DNA of 64,000 bases from NCBI GenBank assembly GCA_963920635.1, contig OY987299.1:70042692-70106691 (forward strand). Direction: 5' to 3'. Positions 1 to 9,283 of the stretch are shown piece by piece. The notes below the pieces were generated by a model. It ran no database searches, was not told where the DNA came from, and saw only the letters and a program-made list of their open reading frames with translations. The number at the start of each line of letters is the position of its first letter. Position 1 is the first letter of the stretch. The DNA comes from Pseudeuparius sepicola. Taxonomy: Eukaryota; Arthropoda; Insecta; Coleoptera; Anthribidae. A program made the translations under genes and the position numbers.

Positions 1-275
1 GACCTCTTAAAGTTCATTGACCTTCAGGTCAAGGTTAACAAGGTGATCTCTTAAAGTTCATGGACCTTCAGGTCAAGGTTAACAAGGTGACCTCTTAAAG
101 TTCATTGACCTTTAGGTCAAGGTTAACAAGGTGACCCCTTAAAGTTCATTGAACCCGCGGGTCAATGACCCCTTAAAGGTTATCGATCTGGTAACCCCTT
201 GACCTCTAGATAAGCTTCAGGTCAAGGTTAATGGAACGTGACCCCTTATAGTTCATTGAACCCGCAGGTCAAGGT
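1..275. repeat. Minisatellite, unit about 44 bp
   Basis: Units starting GACCTCTTAAAGTTCATTGA recur near 1, 45, 89 and 133, each followed by a CCTTCAGGTCAAGGTTAACA-like block. The last part, to about 275, is decayed: units shorten and change to GACCCCTTA plus GAACCCGC. No coding potential is seen. The array ends about 75 bp before the first retrotransposon copy, and the sequence between (276-350) holds nothing I recognise. Confidence 0.85.
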
Positions 276-350
276 TATTTCCAAATTTCCCGCCTTGGCG
301 GCCATCTTGTGACGTCACTTCCGCCCCAGAATCCCCTTTGCTATACTACT

Positions 351-1165
351 ATCAGGTTATACCAACTCGCAACTACCTAAAATTCATTGTAGGAGATGCA
401 TCGGTAGTGGATGACAGATGCAGATACGGGTGCCCAACTTCAGAAACAATCCAGCACATAACAGGAGGATGTCAGATGTTCGCATCAACGGAATATAAGG
501 AACGACACGATTCGGTTGCCAAGATCTTGCACCAGGAATTGGCGGAAAAACTTCTGCTTGTGCAGGCAGAGAGGTTCCCATATTACAGCTACACACCGGA
601 GCCTGTTCTTGAGAACAGCAACTACAAGATGTACTGGGATCGTACAGTTCTGACAGATCAACGAGTTGCCCATAACAGACCGGACCTTATAATAGTTGAT
701 AAAATTTCTAGGAAGACAACTCTGATTGATGTGGCCATCCCGAACAACAACAACAACCTGCGTGTGAAGCAAGTCGAGAAGATCGCGAAGTACAGAGACT
801 TAGAAGAACGAATTAGAAGGCAATGGGAAATGGACAACGTTCAGACGATTCCAATCATCGTGTCAACAACTGGTGTCATACCAAAAAGTTTGCTGAGAAA
901 CATCAAAGAGCTGGGTCTAACTGATAATCTTTACAGGTCCATGCAGAAAGCGGTACTACTTGCGGCAGCTCGAACCGTCAGGAAATTCATGGGGAGTGCA
1001 GGAACGTCCAACAACATCAATGTCACCTAAGGCCCGATAACATGGCAAGGGTATCGTCCGAGCCAGATCCTTATGGTATCCGGGATACCCGGGATCTGAG
1101 TGAATGTTCCCCAGAGAGGGAGTGCGAATGCCTTTTGGCTAAGTCGATAATAATAATAATAATAA
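351..1165 (+). mobile_element. R4/Dong-like non-LTR copy A, 5'-truncated
   Basis: From 351 the sequence matches the full-length copy from 6196 onward, almost base for base. It encodes only the C-terminal part: a CCHC knuckle (C-x3-C, then H and C) followed by the restriction-like endonuclease with RPDLIIVD and LIDVAIP. The frame stays open to 1030. The 3' UTR (1031-1146) carries the conserved GGTATCCGGGATACCCGGG stretch and ends in an (ATA)n/(TAA)n tail at 1147-1165. The abrupt 5' end is the usual result of incomplete target-primed reverse transcription. Not autonomous. Confidence 0.85.
1147..1165 (+). repeat. TAA microsatellite between copies A and B
   Basis: An uninterrupted ATAATAATA tract that is the 3' tail of copy A and the 5' flank of copy B. 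Equivalent tracts lie at 2164-2182, 3362-3392 and 6991-7007; the third is the longest. Confidence 0.95.
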
Positions 1166-2182
1166 CCGCTACGTCTGACGGAACACGAGCATCAAAATCA
1201 CCACCGAACCGCCGACAACGATAAACTACAGAGGTGGTTGGAGAAGCCGCTGGACGGGAGGCATCCTAATGAGGTCAACCAGGAACATGTCGACAACTTA
1301 GCGTCGAACTACTGGCTGACCTCGGGAAGAATGTTCCCCGAGACGGAAGGCTTCTTACTGGCCATACAAGATCAGGTTATACCAACTCGCAACTACCTAA
1401 AATTCATTGTAGGAGATGCATCGGTAGTGGATGACAGATGCAGATACGGGTGCCCAACTTCAGAAACAATCCAGCACATAACAGGAGGATGTCAGATGTT
1501 CGCATCAACGGAATATAAGGAACGACACGATTCGGTTGCCAAGATCTTGCACCAGGAACTGGCGGAAAAACTGCTGCTTGTGCAGGCAGAGAGGGTCCCA
1601 TATTACAGCTACACACCGGAGCCTGTTCTTGAAAACAGCAACTACAAGATGTACTGGGATCGTACAGTTCTGACAGATCAACGAGTTGCCCATAACAGAC
1701 CGGACCTTATAATAGTTGATACAATTTCTAGGAAGACAACTCTGATTGATGTGGCCATCCCGAACAACAACAACCTGCGTGTGAAGCAAGTCGAGAAGAT
1801 CGCGAAGTACAGAGACTTAGAAGAACGAATTAGAAGGCAATGGGAAATGGAAAACGTCAAGACGATTCCAATTATCGTGTCAACAACTGGTGTTATACCA
1901 AAAAGTTTGCTGAGAAACATAAAAGAGCTGGGTCTAACTGATAGTCTTTACAGGTCCATGCAGAAAGCGGTACTACTTGCGACAGCCCGAACCGTCAGGA
2001 AATTCATGGGGAGTGCAGGAACGTCCGACAACATCAATGTCATCTGAGGCCCGATAACATGGCAAGGGTCTCGTCCGAGCCAGATCCTTATGGTATCCGG
2101 GATACCCGGGATCTGAGTGAATGTTCCCCGTAGAGGGAGTGCGAATGCCTTTTGGCTAAGTCGATAATAATAATAATAATAA
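1166..2182 (+). mobile_element. R4/Dong-like non-LTR copy B, 5'-truncated
   Basis: It begins with CCGCTACGTCTGACGGAACA immediately after the TAA tail of copy A and matches the full copy from 5994 to its 3' end. An open frame at 1238-2047 (269 codons) covers the C-terminal linker, the CCHC knuckle and the endonuclease-like domain; the reverse transcriptase is absent. The 3' tail is (ATA)n at 2164-2182. Direct abutment to the tail of copy A suggests insertion into that TAA tract. Confidence 0.85.
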
Positions 2183-3359
2183 CAATACCTCCGTACCTCA
2201 CGACTGGCTCACAGGTATCTTAAAGCTGTATAAAATAGATCATCATACAGTTTCCTTTTTAGAACACGTTATGACAACCTGGCGCACTAAGATACAACTC
2301 AGAACCGCAAACAGTAACATCGAGACCGACACAATCAACATCCGAAGAGGGATTTTCCAAGGAGATTCACTCAGTCCACTGTGGTTCTGCATGGCGATGA
2401 ACCCTCTATCAGATCGGTTGAACTCTACAAAATACGGCTTCGCTATCAAAAGCAACAACGCAGAAGCGATCAAGTTGAATCACCTATTATATATGGATGA
2501 TTTAAAACTGATGGCCGCAACCAAAAACCAACTAACGCAAATGCTTAAAATTGTAGAGGAGTTCTCCAGGGACATCGGAATGCAGTTTGGACTGGACAAG
2601 TGCCGCACCCTTAACATCGTCCGGGGAAGGCTCGAACAGGGCACACGAGATGCAGGACGGCCAGGAGATCGAAGCAATGAGCATGAGAGATACATACAAG
2701 TATCTCGGGATACACGATACACTACAGAGGTGGTTGGAGAAGCCGCTGCACGGGAGGCATCCTAATGAGGTTAACCAGGAACATGTCGACAAGTTAGCGT
2801 CGAACTATTGGCTGACCTCGGGACGAATGTTCCCCGAGACGGAAGGCTTCTTACTGGCCATACAAGATCAGGTTATACCAACTCGCAACTACCTAAAATT
2901 CATTGTAGGAGATGCATCGGTAGTGGATGACAGATGCAGATACGGGTGCCCAACTTCAGAAACAATCCAGCACATAACAGGAGGATGTCAGATGTTCGCA
3001 TCAACGGAATATAAGGAACGACACGATTCGGTTGCCAAGATCTTGCACCAGGAACTGGCGGAAAAACTTCTGCTTGTGCAGGCAGAGAGGATCCCATATT
3101 ACAGCTACACACCGGAGCCCGTTCTTGAGAACAGCAACTACAATATGTACTGGGATCGTACGGCGGTACTACTTGCGACAGCCCGAACCGTCAGGAAATT
3201 CATGGGGAGTGCAGGAACGTCCAACAACATCAATGTTACCTAAGGCCCGATAACATGGCGAGGGTCTCGTCCGAGCCAGATCCTTATGGTATCCGGGATA
3301 CCCGGGATCTGAGTGAATGTTCCCCAGAGAGGGAGTGCGAATGCCTTTTGGCTAAGTCG

Positions 3360-3392
<33 letters not shown>
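2183..3392 (+). mobile_element. R4/Dong-like non-LTR copy C, truncated with two internal deletions
   Basis: Similarity to the full copy starts at about 2191 (CCGTACCTCACG; full copy 5059), inside the reverse transcriptase. Relative to the full copy it lacks about 5581-6043 (junction near 2709) and about 6491-6791 (junction near 3162), so the end of the RT, the linker and the catalytic endonuclease segment with RPDLIIVD are lost. A frameshift near 2640 precedes the first deletion. The tail is a long TAA tract at 3362-3392, directly followed by copy D. Confidence 0.85.
3362..3392 (+). repeat. TAA microsatellite between copies C and D
   Basis: About ten TAA units in a row, the longest such tract in the window. 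It is the tail of copy C and the apparent target of copy D. Its last TAA is in frame with, and immediately upstream of, the open frame of copy D. Confidence 0.95.
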
Positions 3393-6300
3393 GACTGTAC
3401 TGTTCCACCCACCGAAGGTGCTGCGCGGGAACTTCAGCCAGCGTTCACAGAGGCGGGATTACAACGACGACGCATGAAATGGACTGTGTCCATGAATGAA
3501 TCGATTATGCGTATTTTCTACAGGGTGACAAACTTAGGACAAGAGATTATCGGCTACCGACAACAACTGCATGCCGAGTTCTGCAGGGAGTTTCCACACA
3601 TGCAAGTGTCTGAACAAAGAGTGTCAGATCAGTATCGAACTATTCTAAGAAATAACCGAATTCCAGAAACGCGACTTAACACTATCAAACGGGAAGTTGA
3701 GCTAGAGATCCACGGCGAACACATAGACATAGATGACAACAACAACAATGGGGAACTTCAAGAGCCTGGACAACAACTAGAAGCCGAAACGGTAGAACCA
3801 ACAACCGAGAGTCTGGAACGGGTTAACGAAGAACATTTTGAAGGCTTGGACACACATATGAGACAGGCAGTATTGCGATACGAAGGCACAGACCCACTTA
3901 GCAGGCCACCGCTACCAAGATTAAATTCTTCCAGGAAACTTGCGATCGTGCTCGATCTTATGAACACAAGAATTTTACCAAGCTATGTTTCAGTGACACC
4001 AACATTAGAACGTATGCACATGTTAATCTACTGTGCCGCAACGGCAGTCATCACTGTAATGGGTGCCAAGATCCGAACGGCCCAAGAGTTGAATCGTGCA
4101 AGACCAGAACCACGAATGGCTCAATGGGAAATGCGACTAAATCGGAAGATCGAGAGTCTCCGTAAAGACATAGGACAAGTGACGGAATATATCAGAGGAG
4201 TTAGAACTAGAAGGATCCAGAGGGCGGTGCAGGCAGTAATGAGCCGCACCCAAATGCATTCTCGGCATGACCCCGCGAACATCACTGCTCAACAATGTCT
4301 TGACACATTAAAACAAAAACTTTCTGTTTTCGCAGGGCGTCTGAGGAGATACAAGGCTAGTAACAACAGGAAACGAGACAATAAACTCTTTGAACGATCA
4401 GAAAAGGGTTTCTACCGTGCTTTTAATTCTAGCGCCGATGCCACAAATGCGAGTTACCCTAGCAGAGAACAGGTCGACGGTTTCTGGAGAAATCAACTTG
4501 CCACACCAGGTCCATACAATGTCAGTGCAAGCTGGATCAGCGAAGAACGCGAGATGGGCCGGAACTATAGCCAGATGCAACACGAGCAATTCACAACCGC
4601 TGAGGTCTCCGATGTCATCAAGAATTCCCACAACTGGAAGGCACCAGGTCCAGATCATCTCCAAAATTATTGGATTAAGAAGTTGTGGTGCACGCATGAA
4701 CAAATAACTACCTTAATTAATGAAGTCTTGCTCGATCCTCTGAAAATGCCATTGTTTCTTACACAGGGTGCAACTTACCTGTTACCAAAAGACCAGCGGA
4801 ATACGGATAACCCTGCCAAGTACCGCCCAATAACCTGCTTGCCTACGCTTTACAAGATAATCACATCTTGCCTTACGCAGCGAATATATGCTCACTGCGA
4901 GCGGAACAACATCATTGCAATGCAGCAGAAGGGCTGCTCGAAGGGCGCAATGGGATGCAAAGAGCAACTCATCATAGACTCTGTCATCTGCAACCAGGCT
5001 CATTCCAAGCAACGAAACCTCCACATGGCTTATGTGGACTACAAAAAAGCATTTGATTCCGTACCTCACGACTGGCTCACAGGTATCTTAAAGCTGTATA
5101 AAATAGATCATCATACAGTTTCCTTTTTAGAACACGTTATGACAACCTGGCGCACTAAGATACAACTCAGAACCGCAGACAGTAACATCGAGACCGACAC
5201 AATCAACATCCGAAGAGGGATTTTCCAAGGAGATTCACTCAGTCCACTGTGGTTCTGCATGGCGATGAACCCTCTATCACATCGGTTGAACTCTACAAAA
5301 TATGGCTTCGCTATCAAAAGCAACAACGCAGAAGCGATCAAGTTGAATCACCTATTATATATGGATGATTTAAAACTGATCGCCGCAACCAAAAACCAAC
5401 TAACGCAAATGCTTAAAATTGTAGAGGAGTTCTCCAGGGACATCGGAATGCTGTTTGGATTGGACAAGTGCCGCACCCTTAATATCATCCGGGGAAAGCT
5501 CGAACAAAGCGCACACGAGATGCAGGACGGCCAGGAGATCGAAGCAATGAGCAAGGGAGATACATACAAGTATCTCGGGATGAAACAAGCTCAAAGGATA
5601 GACCATCGAACAATGAAGACTGATTTAACGAATGAATTCATCAAGAGAGTAAGACAAGTAGTGCGAACTGATCTTAACAGCAGGAATTTGTTTAAGGCCC
5701 TGAACACGTATGCGTGCTCTGTACTCAGCTATTCGTTCGGAATAGTGAATTGGACCAACACGGACATCAACAACCTGCAACGAAAAGTTAGGACACTACT
5801 GACAAAAGCTCATAAACATCATCCCCGTAGCGCCGTAGAAAGAACAACTCTGCCACGTCAACTAGGAGGAAGAGGATTGGCAGATCTCAGCAAGCAATTG
5901 GACCAACAAATATTAAATCTGCGTAATTATTTCTACAGGCAGGCCAACAGCTCCACACTACATAGGGCTATATGCGGAGCAGACGTCTCAACACCGCTAC
6001 GTCTGACGGAACACGAGCGTCAAAATCACCACCGAACCGACAACGATAAACTACAGAGGTGGTTGGGGAAGCCGCTGCACGGGAGACATCCTAATGAGGT
6101 TAACCAGGAACATGTCGACAAGTTAGCGTCGAACTATTGGCTGACCTCGGGACGAATGTTCCCCGAGACTGAAGGCTTCCTACTGGCCATACAAGATCAG
6201 GTTATACCAACTCGCAACTACCTAAAATTCATTGTAGGAGATGCATCGGTAGTGGATGACAGATGCAGATACGGGTGCCCAACTTCAGAAACAATCCAGC

Positions 6301-7007
6301 ACATAACAGGAGGATGTCAGATGTTCGCATCAACGGAATATAAGGAACGACACGATTCGGTTGCCAAGATCTTGCACCGGGAACTGGCGGAAAAGCTGCT
6401 GCTTGTGCAGACAGAAAGGGTCCCATATTACAACTACACACCTGAGCCTGTTCTTGAGAACAGCAACTACAAGATGTACTGGGATCGTACAGTTCTGACT
6501 GATCAACGAGTTGCCCATAACAGACCGGACCTTATAATAGTTGATAAAATTTCTAGGAAGACAACTCTGATTGATGTGGCCATCCCGAACAACAACAACC
6601 TGCGTGTGAAGCAAGTCGAGAAGATCGCGAAGTACAGAGACTTAGAAGAACGAATTAGAAGGCAATGGGAAATGGAGAACGTCCAGACGATTCCAATCAT
6701 CATGTCAACAACTGGTGTTATACCAAAAAGTTTGCTGAGAAACATCAAGGAGCTGAATCTAACTGATAGTCTTTACAGGTCCATGCAGAAAGCGGTACTA
6801 CTTGCGACAGCCCGAACCGTCAGGAAATTCATGGGGAATGCAGGATCGTCCAAGAACATCAATGTCACCTAGGGCCCGATAACATGGCAAGGGTCTCGTC
6901 CGAGCCAGATCCTTTTGGTATCCGGGATGCCCGGGATCTGAGTGAATGTTCCCCGTAGAGGGAGTGCGAATGCCTTTTGGCTAAGTCGAGATAATAATAA
7001 TAATAAA
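3393..7007 (+). mobile_element. R4/Dong-like non-LTR retrotransposon copy D, apparently near full length
   Basis: It starts at GACTGTACTG directly after the TAA tract of copy C and ends with (ATA)n at 6991-7007. It contains one long ORF (3474-6872) and a 3' UTR of about 120 bp. TAA repeats at both ends fit the R4 clade, whose founding member Dong of Bombyx mori is known from TAA repeats. There are no LTRs and no poly(A). The 5' end may be slightly truncated, because the reading frame is open right up to the junction. Confidence 0.85.
3474..6872 (+). CDS. R4/Dong-like retrotransposon polyprotein: reverse transcriptase plus restriction-like endonuclease
   Basis: This 1132-residue intact ORF is the only protein of the element and should perform target-primed reverse transcription in the nucleus. 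The N-terminus (about 1-80, MKWTVSMNESIMRIFY) looks like a Myb/trihelix-type DNA-binding segment. The RT core follows: YVDYKKAFDSVPHDW near 520, RGIFQGDSLSP near 580 and the catalytic YMDDLKL near 628. Near 930 is a CCHC knuckle, and near 1015-1040 the PD-(D/E)xK-type endonuclease signature RPDLIIVD...LIDVAIP. There is no APE endonuclease. Codons upstream of the ATG are open to 3393, directly after a TAA, so the true start could lie further 5' in a longer element. I saw no stop or frameshift, so activity is possible. Confidence 0.9.
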   Translation: MKWTVSMNESIMRIFYRVTNLGQEIIGYRQQLHAEFCREFPHMQVSEQRVSDQYRTILRNNRIPETRLNTIKREVELEIHGEHIDIDDNNNNGELQEPGQQLEAETVEPTTESLERVNEEHFEGLDTHMRQAVLRYEGTDPLSRPPLPRLNSSRKLAIVLDLMNTRILPSYVSVTPTLERMHMLIYCAATAVITVMGAKIRTAQELNRARPEPRMAQWEMRLNRKIESLRKDIGQVTEYIRGVRTRRIQRAVQAVMSRTQMHSRHDPANITAQQCLDTLKQKLSVFAGRLRRYKASNNRKRDNKLFERSEKGFYRAFNSSADATNASYPSREQVDGFWRNQLATPGPYNVSASWISEEREMGRNYSQMQHEQFTTAEVSDVIKNSHNWKAPGPDHLQNYWIKKLWCTHEQITTLINEVLLDPLKMPLFLTQGATYLLPKDQRNTDNPAKYRPITCLPTLYKIITSCLTQRIYAHCERNNIIAMQQKGCSKGAMGCKEQLIIDSVICNQAHSKQRNLHMAYVDYKKAFDSVPHDWLTGILKLYKIDHHTVSFLEHVMTTWRTKIQLRTADSNIETDTINIRRGIFQGDSLSPLWFCMAMNPLSHRLNSTKYGFAIKSNNAEAIKLNHLLYMDDLKLIAATKNQLTQMLKIVEEFSRDIGMLFGLDKCRTLNIIRGKLEQSAHEMQDGQEIEAMSKGDTYKYLGMKQAQRIDHRTMKTDLTNEFIKRVRQVVRTDLNSRNLFKALNTYACSVLSYSFGIVNWTNTDINNLQRKVRTLLTKAHKHHPRSAVERTTLPRQLGGRGLADLSKQLDQQILNLRNYFYRQANSSTLHRAICGADVSTPLRLTEHERQNHHRTDNDKLQRWLGKPLHGRHPNEVNQEHVDKLASNYWLTSGRMFPETEGFLLAIQDQVIPTRNYLKFIVGDASVVDDRCRYGCPTSETIQHITGGCQMFASTEYKERHDSVAKILHRELAEKLLLVQTERVPYYNYTPEPVLENSNYKMYWDRTVLTDQRVAHNRPDLIIVDKISRKTTLIDVAIPNNNNLRVKQVEKIAKYRDLEERIRRQWEMENVQTIPIIMSTTGVIPKSLLRNIKELNLTDSLYRSMQKAVLLATARTVRKFMGNAGSSKNINVT

Positions 7008-7011
7008 CTGA

Positions 7012-8140
7012 CAAGGCAGAAGGCATTGTCGTATTCCCAATTTGGAAATCACAACCCCGGTATCCAATAATAGAACAACTCATGCTCTCCAAACCGATCA
7101 TATTCCCCCCACACCGCTTATTGCTGTTACCTCCTTTCAGGAAACCACAACCCATGTGGCAAAACTTTACCCTGGGAGCCGCAGTATTATCCGCCAAGCA
7201 TACCTAAAAAGGGGAGTTTCTAGAGAATGCCATCGATGTATTACTATCATCCTTAGCTGACAGTACCTTAAAACAGTACAATGTAACTTATAAAAAATTG
7301 TGGCCATACTGTAAAAGTACCGATGTTTTTGCAGCCACACCAAATAAAATAATCGATTTTCTAAATAAGGAATTGGCCCAGGGTGGGAACTACAATGGCC
7401 TCAATTAACACAAGTTTGCTCTAAATATTCTCCTGCAAACCACCGATCATCCAACGATAGCTAGATTCATGAAAAGAGTTTAGAATGAGGCCAGTGTTCC
7501 CCAGATACAATGAAATCTGGGATCCCAGCCCAGTCTTAACATGCTTTGAAGCCCTCGCACCAAGTGACTCCCTATACTAGCTTATTGTTTTGCTAGCTCT
7601 CATCTACAGCCACACAGTTCAAATACTGACAAAATTAGATTAAACAATATCACTTATTTTGAAGATCGATTCTAAATATATATTACCGATATCATAAAAA
7701 CCTCAAAACCTGGAAAATGCGAACCTAAAATAATAATACCTTATTTTCATGAGAAACCGAATTCATGCTTAGCATCACTGTTAAAATATTACATAACCGT
7801 AACTGAAGACAGCAGACGCGGGCATGATCAGTTATTACTCACCATTAAAAAAAAAACAACACATACCTAACCCAGCTACGGCACAAACCGTCTCAAAACG
7901 GATCAAAAAAAGGCCTTACAATAGCTGGTGTAGATAGATCTTTAAATCGCATAGTACCCGCCATGCTTCCACCTCGGCAGCTTTCAAAAGAGACCTAACT
8001 ATTGAAAATATTAAACGTACAGTGGAATGGACTGAAATTCAAATACGTTTATAAAATTCTATAATAGACCCATAATTACAAACTCACAGTTCGCAAACAT
8101 TCTAATAAATAACTTAGAAAATACCGAGTGGCGCAATACT
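7012..8140 (+). pseudogene. DIRS-like tyrosine recombinase, decayed
   Basis: Conceptual translation across several stops and frameshifts gives, in order: AEGIVVFPIWKSQPRYPII (7018-7075, typical of the end of the RNase H region of DIRS-type elements); a core-binding domain with LSSLADSTLKQYNVTYKKLW (7235-7300) and ATPNKIIDFLNKELAQG; RPVFPRYNEIWDPSPVL (from 7482); HSTRHASTSAAFKR (7952-7993), which holds the H-x-x-R box; and, one frame over, FIKFYNRPI (8049-8075) with the nucleophilic tyrosine. Family knowledge: these recombinases integrate DIRS/PAT/Ngaro retrotransposons as circles without target duplication. Stops after AKHT, NGLN and MKRV show it is dead. The rest of the element is not seen; copy D of the R4/Dong array adjoins its 5' side. 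Confidence 0.82.
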
Positions 8141-9283
8141 TAAAATTACAACCACAGAAAGAACAGTATTATACTGCCGTCCTCAGACAAAAGGTCGTAA
8201 GTGCCAAAAAATCGGATTTTAGTGTTTTTGCATATTTCGCATCTATTAAGGAAAATCTATCAACTTGCCAAGTCAGAAAGTTGTATGTACGGCCTAAATA
8301 GGTGAAATAACATAGTGTATTTGTCGTATCTTTAATATTTTAAACGATTACTAAATCAAAATATCCTACCTGTTCTGTGCTAAGCCAAATGATCGTATAT
8401 GACATATAAGACATTTTGACTTGGTATATTTTCAATAATTTGAATGTGAATGCATAGTCTAAATATCACATCTGCACTATCCTAAATCAGTTTGTCGTAT
8501 CTGCTTAAAATATTTCAGATACGACTTTTGGACTATGAAATATAAGTAAAATTTAAAAATTCCTATTCTATTACGGTTTTTTGACATTAGTAATTCTGAA
8601 AGAGTGAGGTTATGTGACAGTGACAGGTTTACAAACGACAGTGGTGAGTCAGTACCTCCCAAAAACAACAAACAATAACGTGTTTCCGTTATGAAGGTGT
8701 TGCACAAGTGGGTAGTCATCATACCTATTTGTTGATTGAAAACTTACATTTTTCAACCGAACTATTACCTATTTTGGTATTTATAGCTGCATATTATAAA
8801 GGTAAGCGTATTTTGAGGTTAGGTTTGTTAGATTCTGATATTCATCACCTAAAGTCTATCCAAGTTACAGCGGCAGTAGATATACAAAGTCACATGACCG
8901 CATTGCGATCGATTACCAGGGTCTGACTAATATGAGATTCCCAGTGGCTCGTAATTCTGAACTAATTCTTTTAGAAGTTCTAAAAATTGTGTTTTTACCT
9001 TTCGTGGACCTTTATAAATTTCCTTAAATTAAGTAGCAAAATAAATTTACAGAATATACTGCTCGCGATCCGATCTAAAATATGCAGGAAACTCGACTGA
9101 GGGAAGAGCCGGCCCTGCATTCTGCTCGCCGCGAAAACACTTGACATTTTATGACGGCCAGACCAATAAGAGAATAGGTCACATGGTGGCCAATGTTTTG
9201 ATCCACTGCCTCTGTAACTTGGATAGACTTTAGTTACTGTTAATTTTAGTTAGTTTCTAAGTAATTACGATTCTTTTGGTAAC
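8141..9283. other. Non-coding stretch with a short hairpin
   Basis: No coding region is supported. GTCGTATCTG at 8494-8503 pairs with CAGATACGAC at 8516-8525 (10-bp stem), and TTTGTCGTATCT also occurs near 8320. From about 9100 to 9283 the sequence is presumably the 5' leader and promoter of the downstream gene. I see no clear TATA box and no inverted repeats bounding the gene. Confidence 0.5.

Noticed and set aside
1..275. Regularly spaced 44-bp repeats as a possible CRISPR-like array
   Set aside because: Units are contiguous, without variable spacers, in a eukaryotic TE context.
384..596. Minus-strand ORFs repeated in every R4/Dong copy (70 and 95 codons)
   Set aside because: Antisense shadows of the conserved endonuclease region; they repeat only because the copies are near-identical.
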